Origin: Sphaeroforma arctica JP610
Taxonomy: Eukaryota; Opisthokonta; Ichthyosporea; Ichthyophonida
Reading direction: 5' to 3'
Assembly: GCF_001186125.1 (NCBI RefSeq)
Contig: NW_014039661.1
Location: 1-21,316, forward strand
Length of the DNA stretch: 21,316 nucleotides
Of this stretch, positions 8,801 to 16,518 are shown one piece after another. The notes beneath the pieces are model-generated. The model did not search any database, was not told where the DNA came from, and saw only the letters and a list, made by a program, of their open reading frames with translations. Position numbers and translations under genes: made by a program. The number at the start of each line of letters is the position of its first letter. Position 1 is the first letter of the stretch.

Positions 8801-9118
8801 CGAAGTTAGAGGTAGGTGTGTGGGGGGGTCGGCTATACCGGTGGAGTGAGTGAGAGGGATTGAAGTAGGCGGTGAGGGAATTGTCGAGAGTGGTATGGGA
8901 GTTGGTAGGGGAGGAATGGTGGGGGTGGGGAGTGGGAGAGGGTCAGGGAGAGGAGGCACGACAGCAAGGAGTGGTATAGGGGTGGGGTCTGGAGGAATTG
9001 GAGTGGGAGGTGGTTGTCCGGGCGCAGGTGTTGAAGGGAGGGCCGAGGTAGTGGTATGGTGGTGGGGACCGGAGGAATTGGGGAAATATAACGAATCTCG
9101 ACGGCGATGTGATGACTA
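8768..9118 (-). pseudogene. proline-rich linker of copia Pol
   Basis: In the same frame as the integrase, after a TAG at 9116-9118, the minus strand encodes roughly 115 residues dominated by Pro, Thr, Leu and Ser, until a TAG at 8768-8770. Copia polyproteins usually have a low-complexity, Pro/Ser-rich linker between integrase and RT, so its place fits. Directly after it, where about 250 RT residues should follow, the sequence jumps to the RT connection. The Gly-rich frame on the other strand (8850-9119) is its mirror. Confidence 0.7.
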
Positions 9119-9932
9119 GCTGTTGCCCAGTCGCTGGGAATTTCCCATATAGATGGGGTAGAATCTCGTGTGGCATTGGGGGCGTTCCTTTGTAAAAATT
9201 TGGACGTCATGGCTATGGATAATCATCTGGGTCGAAAAACTCTGAATTGTGAACGTGTAATCGGTGCCATTTAGGACCTGGCCGCGGAGAACCCAAAGCC
9301 ACATGGCGGGGCATACTTGTGTTTGGGGTATGTAGTTGAAGCCTTTGTATATTTTAAATGCAACGACACAACCAGAACGCGTATGAGGGTACGTAGCGGC
9401 CGATTGTCTATGCCATATACGATGCGGAGTGAACAGTTTGGCATTCTTGGGAGGGGTACGATTCCGAAGGGTGTCAGCGAATGTTTTGGCGAAGCCCCAG
9501 AGAACAAGGGGCATACCAGCATCAAGTAAGAGGCATCAAACCAAGGTATTGAGGGTAGAGTGTTGGCGTTCGACCGCTGCGTTCATTTGGGGGGTGTTTG
9601 GTGGCGTAACACGGAGTGCCATATTCTGCGAGGTAAGATGATTGCGAAGGTTCTCGCTCTGGAGAGCAAAGTTTCCATCGGACGTGAGGGTGTGGGGTTT
9701 CCAGTGCCTCGGTATGTGTGTTAGAAGTTCGCCCACCTGCTGTTCCAACGACATTTTGTTGGGCAGGTTTTTGTGGATGCCGAATGTAGATACAGCGTCG
9801 ACCATGTTTAATGCATAAATATTGCCATCGCGATCATGGGGGATGGGACCCTGAAGGTCGATGTGCAGCTTTTCGCCAGGGCCATAGATAGTATCTGTTG
9901 ACTCACGGGCTACTCCCTTCGCGTGCATTTTA
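9116..9932 (-). pseudogene. copia integrase catalytic core and C-terminal part
   Basis: One frame from 9931 down to 9116 encodes the core: GEKLHIDLQGP with the first Asp (9857-9859), LTSDGNF with the second (9677-9679) and NAAVERQHSTL with the Glu (9569-9571). The last two are separated by 35 residues, the D,D(35)E spacing of retroviral and LTR integrases. A TGA at 9536-9538 interrupts; after it the frame continues with FADTLRNRTPPKNAKL (the typical post-core helix), an RSGCVV strand, and HSHDVQIFTKE, which matches the SRDV.F.E element at the end of copia integrases. All three catalytic residues are intact, but the stop and the upstream insertion prevent a whole protein. Confidence 0.88.
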
Positions 9933-10495
9933 GGCTGGTTTTGCCAACTTTCTGAAATTGTGAAAATAGCCTTTTGGATCGAGTAAAACACCTTACTCCG
10001 GCAACTAAATTGTGTATTTCATATCCTCGTGCTGAAATTATGAAATGTATTTGAAATTCTGGAAAATTTTCAGGACAATTTGAAACTTGATATTCGTTCA
10101 GATTGTCCCTTTTGGCAAGTTCAAATTACAAGACTGCACCTCCAAGAAATTCTACTCAAAATTCGAAATCCGAAATTTTCCTCTAATAAGTGAAAACGAG
10201 GGTCAGACAACGTTTTCACTTGGATAAGAGAAATAGACTGTTCTATTTTAAAATCTACTCTGGCTTTTTTTTAGCGCACTTTTGAAATTACAGTATGTCA
10301 CATTTTTATGTATGGCGTTTGTCAACTGGACAATAGACTTTTTGAGGAAATTCTGGGCTGCCCTACAGCCATAATTTGTTGGACTGGCTATAAAAATTTC
10401 AATACAGTACTGGAAAAGAAACTATCCGAAATACAGTCCATAATTCCAAAAACAATAGTTTCCTCAGAGTTTTATAAAGTTGGCAAAACAGGCCT
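9933..10495. mobile_element. 563-bp AT-rich inverted-repeat element inserted in copia integrase
   Basis: The left end GGCTGGTTTTGCCAACTTT (9933-9951) matches the reverse complement of the right end AAAGTTGGCAAAACAGGCCT (10476-10495), with a perfect 13-bp core. TA flanks both sides (9931-9932 and 10496-10497), as expected of a TA target duplication of Tc1/mariner-type elements. The interior is clearly more AT-rich than the copia sequence around it and carries no transposase frame, so it behaves as a MITE. On the minus strand the integrase zinc finger reads up to one TA and the core continues in register from the other, which supports a simple insertion. The ORF at 10308-10595 on the plus strand merely crosses its edge. 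Confidence 0.78.
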
Positions 10496-10740
10496 TAGCT
10501 TCGATGCAGGTGGGACAATGTTTTTCGAACTTGGGGTTGGCCCGGGCAGCATAATGGCCGCTGTAAGTGCACTGGAGTCGCGAACAGCAGTATGAAGGGG
10601 ACCGATAAGAGCTACGATCGTGTAGAGCCAAGACGGACGGCCGACAACAGTAGTTCCGTGTCGGAGAAAGGGAGAGTACGTGTTACGTATGATGAAGGGG
10701 TCTGATTGAAAACGTGAGCTGACCGCCGTCCACCATTTGG
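10496..10740 (-). pseudogene. copia integrase N-terminal zinc-finger segment and link to the methyltransferase-like domain
   Basis: Next to the insertion the minus strand, in the frame that matches the integrase core, reads HYAARANPKFEKHCPTC: the CX2C half of the integrase HHCC zinc finger, with an upstream His. Further upstream the readable frame is the one at 10804-10472, so a frameshift lies in between. In copia elements this finger sits in the GAG-pre-integrase/N-terminal integrase region. The stretch between about 10600 and 10740 (QSDPFIIRNTYSPFLRHG) is likely the end of the methyltransferase-like domain. Confidence 0.65.
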
Positions 10741-10916
10741 CGCATGGTCGGAGGGGAATGACGATGGCCGTGGTTGCCCCGACCTTAGTAACAGCGTGGG
10801 TCATTTCGTAGATGTCGTTCCATATGGGGTTGCCATAGGCTTACTCGGGAAGGAAATTCACTTGCCGCCAGTCATTATCAACGCCGCCGCCTTCAGGGCC
10901 TGCGTAGCGAGGTACC
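10741..10916 (-). pseudogene. Dam-like (NPPW-type) methyltransferase-like domain in copia, 5' truncated
   Basis: From the gypsy LTR edge at 10916 the minus strand reads PRYAGPEGG, a DWRQVNFL segment, a TAA (10841-10843), then AYGNPIWNDIYE and TKVGATTAIVIPLRPCAKWW. This matches, position by position, the plus-strand copia copy at 21027-21218 and follows the layout of the domain in DIRS and some gypsy elements: Y-S-x-P-D, D-A/W, (Y/W)-x-NPPW, a helix, then A-x-I-x-V/I-P-L-W-P-x-x-x-WW. The motif IV equivalent is NPIW (10820-10831), not NPPW. A methyl-transfer role is not shown; structurally the region resembles N6-adenine methyltransferases. The gypsy junction removes its beginning. Confidence 0.6.
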
Positions 10917-11013
10917 TGTGTAAAAGCCGGGCCCCCACATTAGAATCTTGTAATATAAACGGACACTTAAAAGTACGTAAACTTAGTTTTCCCTAAATGG
11001 GTTTTAACAGTTT

Positions 11014-11016
<3 letters not shown>

Positions 11017-11043
<27 letters not shown>
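11017..11043. repeat. TA microsatellite inside the 5' LTR
   Basis: About 13 uninterrupted TA units, present only in the 5' LTR, so it grew or was inserted after integration. Confidence 0.9.
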
Positions 11044-11044
<1 letters not shown>

Positions 11045-11125
11045 AATATATAAAGACAATCCAATTTGTTCAGTTAAGTAAATTTAAATGATTGTGAGGC
11101 CGACCACCTTTTCCATTTTACATAT

Positions 11126-11234
11126 CAGATATTTGGACAAGGCCATTAAAAGCCCCCAGTAAAATACCAAATATAAGATTTGGACTAGTTCTATTAATAG
11201 AACTATATTTACTTTCCAAATCTATTTATATCTG
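11126..11234. repeat. large palindromic structure in the LTR
   Basis: The centre is a perfect 20-bp palindrome, TAGTTCTATTAATAGAACTA (11186-11205). Around it AGATTTGGA pairs with TCCAAATCT, and further out CAGATAT (11126) pairs with ATATCTG (ending 11234). The same structure is present in the 3' LTR at 18470-18578 (palindrome at 18530-18549). Confidence 0.8.
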
Positions 11235-11456
11235 AATACTTCGGTAGCGAGATGGCTCAACCGAACATAGGTTTCTAAGGACTATTAGCGTTGCTTAGTT
11301 TATCCTCTGTTCAGCCAACCAGATGTGCCAGTCTGATGCAGGCTAGTCGGTAATTCTTGATAAGTGGCAAGTTATTGGTTAGTACAATAACTATGGACTT
11401 CGAGAGTTTTTTTTTTCTATTTTTTTTCTAAAGATAGGATTTTATGAGTCTCTCGG

Positions 11457-11836
11457 ATTCGCCCCAACGAAACATATCATAGTTTCTACTAGAGCGACGA
11501 CGAAACACTAAATAAAATCCCTTCGGCGAAAACAGTACTGAGAGGTATATATATATTGGCAATGTCTCAGCCTCACAATCCCTCAGAGTATTGCTGTCTT
11601 CACGAGGCTTACCTTAATTTATTAAAAGACTCACTTCAATTATTTACTTTGAAATTTTATTATACTTAGACCTAATCTAAGCGTTTAATTACTCTAAGGC
11701 GTTAATATCGCCTTGATAGACCGGAACTTACACATTTTAAAGTTAGCAAAGGTATTAACTACTTAGACTACTTAAACGTAAAGGTAGATAACTACCTCAA
11801 TTTTTTTCCTAAACGCAGTCATTTAAGTTAAGTATT
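11457..11836 (+). other. rest of 5' LTR and untranslated leader of the gypsy element
   Basis: No coding frame. It contains CTAAATAAAATCCC, a possible poly-A signal near 11511, and a TATATATATATTGG stretch near 11546. The LTR end and the primer-binding site must lie here, but no match to a common tRNA 3' end was recognised. Confidence 0.45.
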
Positions 11837-13699
11837 ATGACTAAGAAAGACAATACACCTGCAAAGAAACGCAAGGCCGAACGTAAGAAGATGGAGAGAG
11901 AAGCTGCAAGTGCCGCCGCTGCTGCCGATGCGTTTAACCGCACCGTAGCCGAAGCACTTGTCTCTGGCAATAACAGTCTGGACAATGCTTCGGATAAGGA
12001 TGCAGCCACTCCGATTACGGAGACTACCCTTGCAGAAAGAGCCCGAGGGCCAACTATTGCCTCAACTTAGAAGCTCGCATTTCGGAAGCCAAGAAGTGAG
12101 ACAAGGGACACATCTCAAGACGCCCCATCTAATCCTTCTGATGAAACTCAGAAAGAAAAGTCCCCAATTATAGGGGACAAAGACGAGTCTCAGAAGGTAC
12201 CTACACCGGAACCAGAAGAGGAGGCAAGCTCAAGTGGCAAACCCGAATCTACGTCCGAGACCACTGAGCTAACGAGCATAAGTAGGTTAACAACTGAAAA
12301 CACTGATCTTTAGAATCAGTTAGCCGCTTTTATGAAAGGCTTGTCTGTTGAACATGTAGATCGAATGTATGGAACGGAAAAACAAGCAAAGCGCTTACGC
12401 GAGCATGTTTCTCCAGACACTACTAAAGATCTACAGCAGTGGACGGAACGTCAGCAGTCAATGACGCCCGAAAAGCGTAAGGATTTGATTGCAAAACCTG
12501 TGGCAGTTGACCCAGATGCGCCCAGCATATCTATACCTTACGAGGAACTACCACCCGAAGTCCAGGTATTTTACACTCCTGTTCCTTCGCCCGGCCATGA
12601 GTCACCTGTTATTGAGGGTATTATAGACCCAGAGGCAGGTAAAAGGACTCCACCACCTTTACCCAACTGGGGAGACCGTTCACGTCAGAGACCAGTTAAA
12701 ACTGGGTATGTCATCCAGACGCATGAATCACTCAAGATAATAATACCAACGACTATCCAAGGAACAGTGCACCGAAAGGTCTCTACCATGGACTTTACAC
12801 GGGGCAATAAACCCCCGCGTAAGCGAATTAACGAAGTCAAGTTTAATCGCTTCGATCGAACTGCTTTGCATCAACCCGCAGAGGATTTCCATTCTGATGA
12901 AGTGACGGAACTTAAAAACTCGGTCGACGACTACATGATCAAAATGGACATTGCTCATGACCAGAAGAATGAAGCAGACATAACATATTATGCTAATAGG
13001 ATCGCGAATCAACAGAAGCGCATCGACCAACTACTTCAGGCCCAACGTGGACAAGACCACCGGGATAACCAGAAGTACAAGGGGCAGATCAGTCGACTTA
13101 AGTCGAACTGGGATGCTAGCAGCAAGCAGGTCGAGTTTATTAATAATCACGACCTCGACACGCTAACCCATACGCTAAATGCGCTTACGGTTATGCTGGA
13201 GACGATCGATATCGCTCCCCAGCAGTGGATTTCTGCATGAATGCAGTCATTCGACCCAACAGGAACAAGTTACTTGATCCTGCAGCGCCACCAACACGAG
13301 CTAGACGCCTGTGACGCTGTGTGTTGGTTAGTCACATCCTCATTAAGCAAGGACATGCGCAGTCCAGGACTGAGTTCAATCTTAACTGAACCAGTTGAAA
13401 ATACTCCTATTCAGAGCTACATTCTGGAACTCTATGCTTACCTTAAACGTCCAGATATAACAAAGGACAAGGCTCAGCGATGGTACGAGTTCCTGACAAT
13501 GCATGTTTTCTGTAAGAACATAGGGAACAACGACCGTGAAAATATGAACACCGAGTTGCGACGTAAGTACGCAACTGAGGCTCGAGACATGGGACATGAA
13601 ACAAAGTTTTATCTATCCCGACTTACGTGGGAACAGTTTTACGATACTGTATCCACCCTTTACCCCGCTCACCGAGTAACGAGGAAAGGCGGTAAATAA
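11837..13699 (+). pseudogene. gypsy Gag
   Basis: A single frame of 620 codons from ATG 11837 to TAA 13697-13699, broken only by TAG (12068-12070), TAG (12311-12313) and TGA (13238-13240). It begins with a Lys-rich, Ala-rich stretch (KKDNTPAKKRKAERKK, then an Ala run), followed by an acidic Ser/Thr/Glu-rich part (to about residue 160), a coiled-coil-like segment near 12890-13130 with many Gln, Lys and Asp, and a helical C-terminal part (13140-13690) that would be the capsid. Gag builds the virus-like particle. The assignment rests on position between LTR and the zinc-finger/protease region, size and composition; no capsid motif is diagnostic by eye. Confidence 0.7.
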
Positions 13700-14270
13700 G
13701 AAATCGCGTGAACTCCCTGATCAAGGATATCTCTCACGACAGACGTCGGATGATATGCCTCATCAGACCCGTCCGAACCAGACACGCACTCGCGACTCTA
13801 CTCAGTCAACACGACCCAATAAGGGGGTACGCGCGGAGACGAAGGACAAGGAACCTTCATATATGGAAGCTAAGAAATGCGCCGACGCGCAGTGTGGGTA
13901 TGACATGTACCAATCAACCCCTAACGGTTATTGGAATGGAAGACATGCACTCAACTGTACACACTTCCTTACGAAGTGTGACAAGTGTGAAAAGACCAAT
14001 GGTTATCATGCCAAGTCTTGTGACAAGAAGCCCGACAGTAAGTTGGAGTGAAAGTGCTACCAGGTACAATCGTTGCAAAGAAAATACAACGACTCCTTAG
14101 ATGAGCGTGTAATAATCTCTGTATATTGCAACTGAAATAAAGTCCTTGCATTGATTGATCCTGGTTCAGAAATTTCATGTATATCCGACCGCTTTGCATT
14201 AATGAAAGACATTGAAAGGCGAACTCAAACCACTCACCTTATTTTAGCAGATGATAAACTCCTAAGTGTG
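13698..14270 (+). pseudogene. gypsy nucleocapsid zinc finger and aspartic protease start
   Basis: Read in the +1 frame relative to Gag. A basic, Arg/Thr-rich stretch (MPHQTRPNQTRTRDSTQSTR) leads to a Cys/His cluster: CADAQC, then CTHFLTKCDKCEKTNGYHAK and a final Cys, a zinc-finger-like arrangement that is not the canonical CX2CX4HX4C. After TGA codons at 14049-14051 and 14133-14135, the same frame gives LALIDPGSEISCIS, the active-site loop of a retroviral-type aspartic protease with D-P-G (14157-14165) in place of D-S/T-G. The protease cuts the polyprotein. The Pro at the second loop position is unusual; whether it tolerates catalysis is unknown. Confidence 0.7.
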
Positions 14271-14272
14271 AT

Positions 14273-15280
14273 ACCACAGATGTTAAAATCTCCCCGGCCG
14301 ATGATAGAAATATCACTACTCAAGCTGTTATCGTTAAGATGTCACAGAAGCATGACATTATAGTCGGAATGAGCGATTTGCTCACGTTAGGGATAACCGT
14401 AACTGGCTTACCTAACAACATAGATCCATTAAAGGATCAATCAGACGATAATCATCTGAAACCATATACACCACCATCGGACACAGTCAAGGAATTAATT
14501 CCTGGCTTTGATAAGATAATGGATCTTATATTAGTAAATAAGAAGATAAAAATAACTGACTGGGCGAAATTCCGCTTTAACGACAGATACGTCAGCCTTG
14601 ACTTAACCAAGGTAGATTTTGCTAAGCTCAAATGCTCTTCAAGAAACTATGTTTCTTGGAGACATGAGGCTGTAGTGAATGAACAAGTTGAGAAATGGAT
14701 AGTCGATGGGGTAATCGAAATCAATTACCAACAAACGCCAGTAAACTTAGCACTACTGGCAGTTGATCAACACAACTTTGACGGAACATTAAAGGAAGTC
14801 AGAGTATGTCTAGACATGAGTCCAATAAATAAATTATTGCCGACTCATAGTTTTTATTTCCCTCGTATAAACGAGTTACTGAAACGAATGGAAGATGCTA
14901 CGGTGTTTACAACCATAGACCTGACACAGAGGTATCATCAACTGCAAATTTATAAACCCCATCGTAAGTACTTCAGTTTAACTTGGAAAGGTAAACCATA
15001 CCGGTTTAGAGGAGCACCTTTCGGGTTACACTCTTTACCAGCATTCTTCCAAAAAGTAATGTAAGAAATGTTTGCAGACATACCTAATGTGCAAGTCTAC
15101 ATAGATGACATAGTCATCATTTCGAAAACTAAGGGCGAACACGCCGCATTAGTCAGAAGAGTCCTTCAGCGACTCAACGAACGAAACTTCAAGATTAACG
15201 AGAAGAATTGTCACTTCGCCATGAGCGAAATACAGCTCTTAGGCTATCGCATATCGGGGGAAGGTATAAAATCGACCTAG
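14273..15280 (+). pseudogene. gypsy protease end and reverse transcriptase
   Basis: Frame opens with the protease C-terminal motif (KHDIIVGMSDLLTLGI, matching D-I-I-L-G-x-x-x-L of gypsy proteases), then a linker and the RT: QVEKWIVDGVIEINYQQTP, RVCLDMSPINKLLP (domain 2), FTTIDLTQRYHQLQI with the first catalytic Asp, FRGAPFGLHSLPAFFQKVM, and VYIDDIVIISK with the YIDD box at 15098-15109. A TAA at 15062-15064 lies in frame between the last two. The thumb follows (HAALVRRVLQRLNERNFKIN). RT copies element RNA into DNA. The standard PFGL and YIDD make the gypsy assignment certain. A frameshift near 15265-15275 leads to RNase H. Confidence 0.93.
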
Positions 15281-15973
15281 GTAAGGTGGAACACCTGTTA
15301 GATTGGCGAACAACAACTACAGAAAGAGATGTAAATAGTGTGTGTGGATATGTAAACTTCTTCTCTGATGGAGTACCACACTTAGCTGATTATCTTAAAC
15401 CCTTTGGACACTTAAGATGTCCAAAAGGTAAACTAGGAGACTTGTGGACCAAAGAGTGTGATGACGCATTTAAGGCGCTCAAGCACACAGTCCAACAAGC
15501 CCCTATAGTACAAAGACCAGTCGATGGCGTGCCGTTTGAAATAGCAACGGATGCACCAGACTTCGCGCTCGGAGGAGTATTGTACCAGGTTATAGATAAT
15601 AAGCCTAGGTATATACAATTCTTTAGCCGAGCAGTGAACGCATCACAGTTAAATTATTCAACTGTGAAGCAAGAGCTACTTGTCACAGTAGCAGCTCTTC
15701 CGTGATTACGTATACGGAACAGCGTTTACGCTAATGTGTGATCAGAAATCCCTTCAGTATATGAAGAAGATGAAGCTAGACTCTCAATTATTGAGCCGAT
15801 GGCATGATACGATATCAAAGTTTCATTTTGACATCAAACATTTACCAGAGATACATAACCACTTACTGGATATGTTATCACGCTTCGTACCGGACTTTAA
15901 TAAACCCGTACGAGAGTTACTAGCCACGGACTGGAAATGTAACCCCAGGTGGTTTGAATTGGATCAAAATTAA
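15265..15973 (+). pseudogene. gypsy RNase H
   Basis: Two frames joined near 15700. The first (to 15705) gives DLGKVEHLLDW, the connection CGYVNFFSDGVPHLADYLKP, then PFEIATDAPDFALGGVLYQ with the first acidic residue and NYSTVKQELLV with the Glu. The second (15700-15973) gives FRDYVYGTAFTLMCDQKSL with the next Asp, SRWHDTISKFHFDIKHLP and HNHLLDMLSR where most gypsy enzymes have N-x-x-A-D-x-L-S-R. It ends in TAA 15971-15973, in frame with the domain that follows. RNase H degrades the RNA strand of the hybrid. Confidence 0.88.
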
Positions 15974-16518
15974 TCTGGGTCACATACCATAGATATGTTT
16001 GCTGCACATCATAATGCACAACTATCGAATTACTGGACTTTAAATCATCCTTTGAGAGACGCCTTTCAAATAGACCTCTCCAAACATAATGCGTGGGCTA
16101 ATCCACCATGGCAGTCAATTGGCCAGCTATTAAATTATGTTCATATACATAAAGCTACCATCACAATGTGTTGCCCATTACGGAGTAAAGATCCATGGCT
16201 CAATAAATTAATAAACATGATACAATGCGAGCCAATATATTTAGATAGGGAAGTAGATACTTTCCTATATCAGGGTACCCGAGACATCCAGAAGACGCCC
16301 TAGAGACATACTATAATATGTCGTATAGGTCCCATTGGAACAACCAAATGGACCCCTTCTGAGACCTTCCTTAACAAGGTCAAAGAATCAGAGATTCCAC
16401 TCTCTACCCAATTGAACGTTATGCAGTTCAAAGGCAACACAGCACTTGAAGTTTGTGCACAAGAAAAAAATCTACTAATGACACTACTGTTTAGAAGCGT
16501 CAGTCTCTAGCTAGGACT
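15974..16518 (+). pseudogene. Dam-like (NPPW) methyltransferase-like domain between RNase H and integrase
   Basis: In frame after the RNase H stop: HTIDMFAAHHNAQLSNYW, RDAFQIDLSKHNAWANPPWQ (NPPW at 16100-16111), a helix, then ATITMCCPLRSKDPWLNKLI. This is the pattern of a domain found after RNase H in DIRS-type elements and in some fungal and animal gypsy elements: D-x-F-A, N-x-Q-L, Y, D-A-F, A-N/F-PP-W/F, then V-x-P-x-W-P-x-x-x-W. NPPW corresponds to motif IV of N6-adenine methyltransferases; an S-adenosylmethionine-binding motif was not identified. The usual x-P-x-W-P is CCPLRSKDPW here. A TAG at 16301-16303 and frame loss by 16510 end the readable part. Function in the element is not established. 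Confidence 0.68.

Larger units (their letters stand above)
8023..10916 (-). mobile_element. defective Ty1/copia-type retrotransposon, 5' truncated
   Basis: Domain order on the minus strand is methyltransferase-like, zinc finger, integrase, Pro-rich linker, RNase H. Integrase before RNase H is the copia (Pseudoviridae) order. The upstream half (LTR, Gag, protease) is cut off exactly at the gypsy LTR start at 10917; the RT core is missing; an AT-rich inverted-repeat element is inserted at 9933-10495. Much of the coding part lies in one frame (9932-8768) with only in-frame stops, so the decay is mostly by point changes with a few indels. Protein-level similarity to the plus-strand copia at 20806-21316 shows the two belong to one lineage but are not close copies. 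Confidence 0.88.
10917..11456 (+). repeat. 5' LTR of the gypsy element (shared part)
   Basis: Starts TGTGTAAAAGCCGGGC and matches 18341-18787. The 162 bp at 11107-11268 are identical to 18451-18612; the rest differs by scattered substitutions and small indels. A TA microsatellite and about 75 bp at 11011-11106 are absent from the 3' copy. The true 3' border lies further right, since the 3' copy is truncated; a CA end followed by a TGG-type primer-binding site was not recognised in 11457-11836. Confidence 0.88.

Noticed and set aside
8850-9119. Gly-rich plus-strand ORF
   Set aside because: It is the mirror of the proline-rich linker of the minus-strand copia, which is in frame with its integrase.
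9116-9514. Separate gene for the minus-strand ORF after the integrase core
   Set aside because: It is in the same frame as the core across a single TGA and matches the end of copia integrase.
10308-10595. 95-codon plus-strand ORF
   Set aside because: It crosses the right end of the inverted-repeat insertion and continues antisense to copia coding sequence, so it is composite.
11243-11267. tRNA-like or promoter-like GGTAGCGAGATGGCTCAACC in the LTR
   Set aside because: Only a short TTCGGT/ACCGAA hairpin is present; no cloverleaf arms or A/B box spacing could be made.
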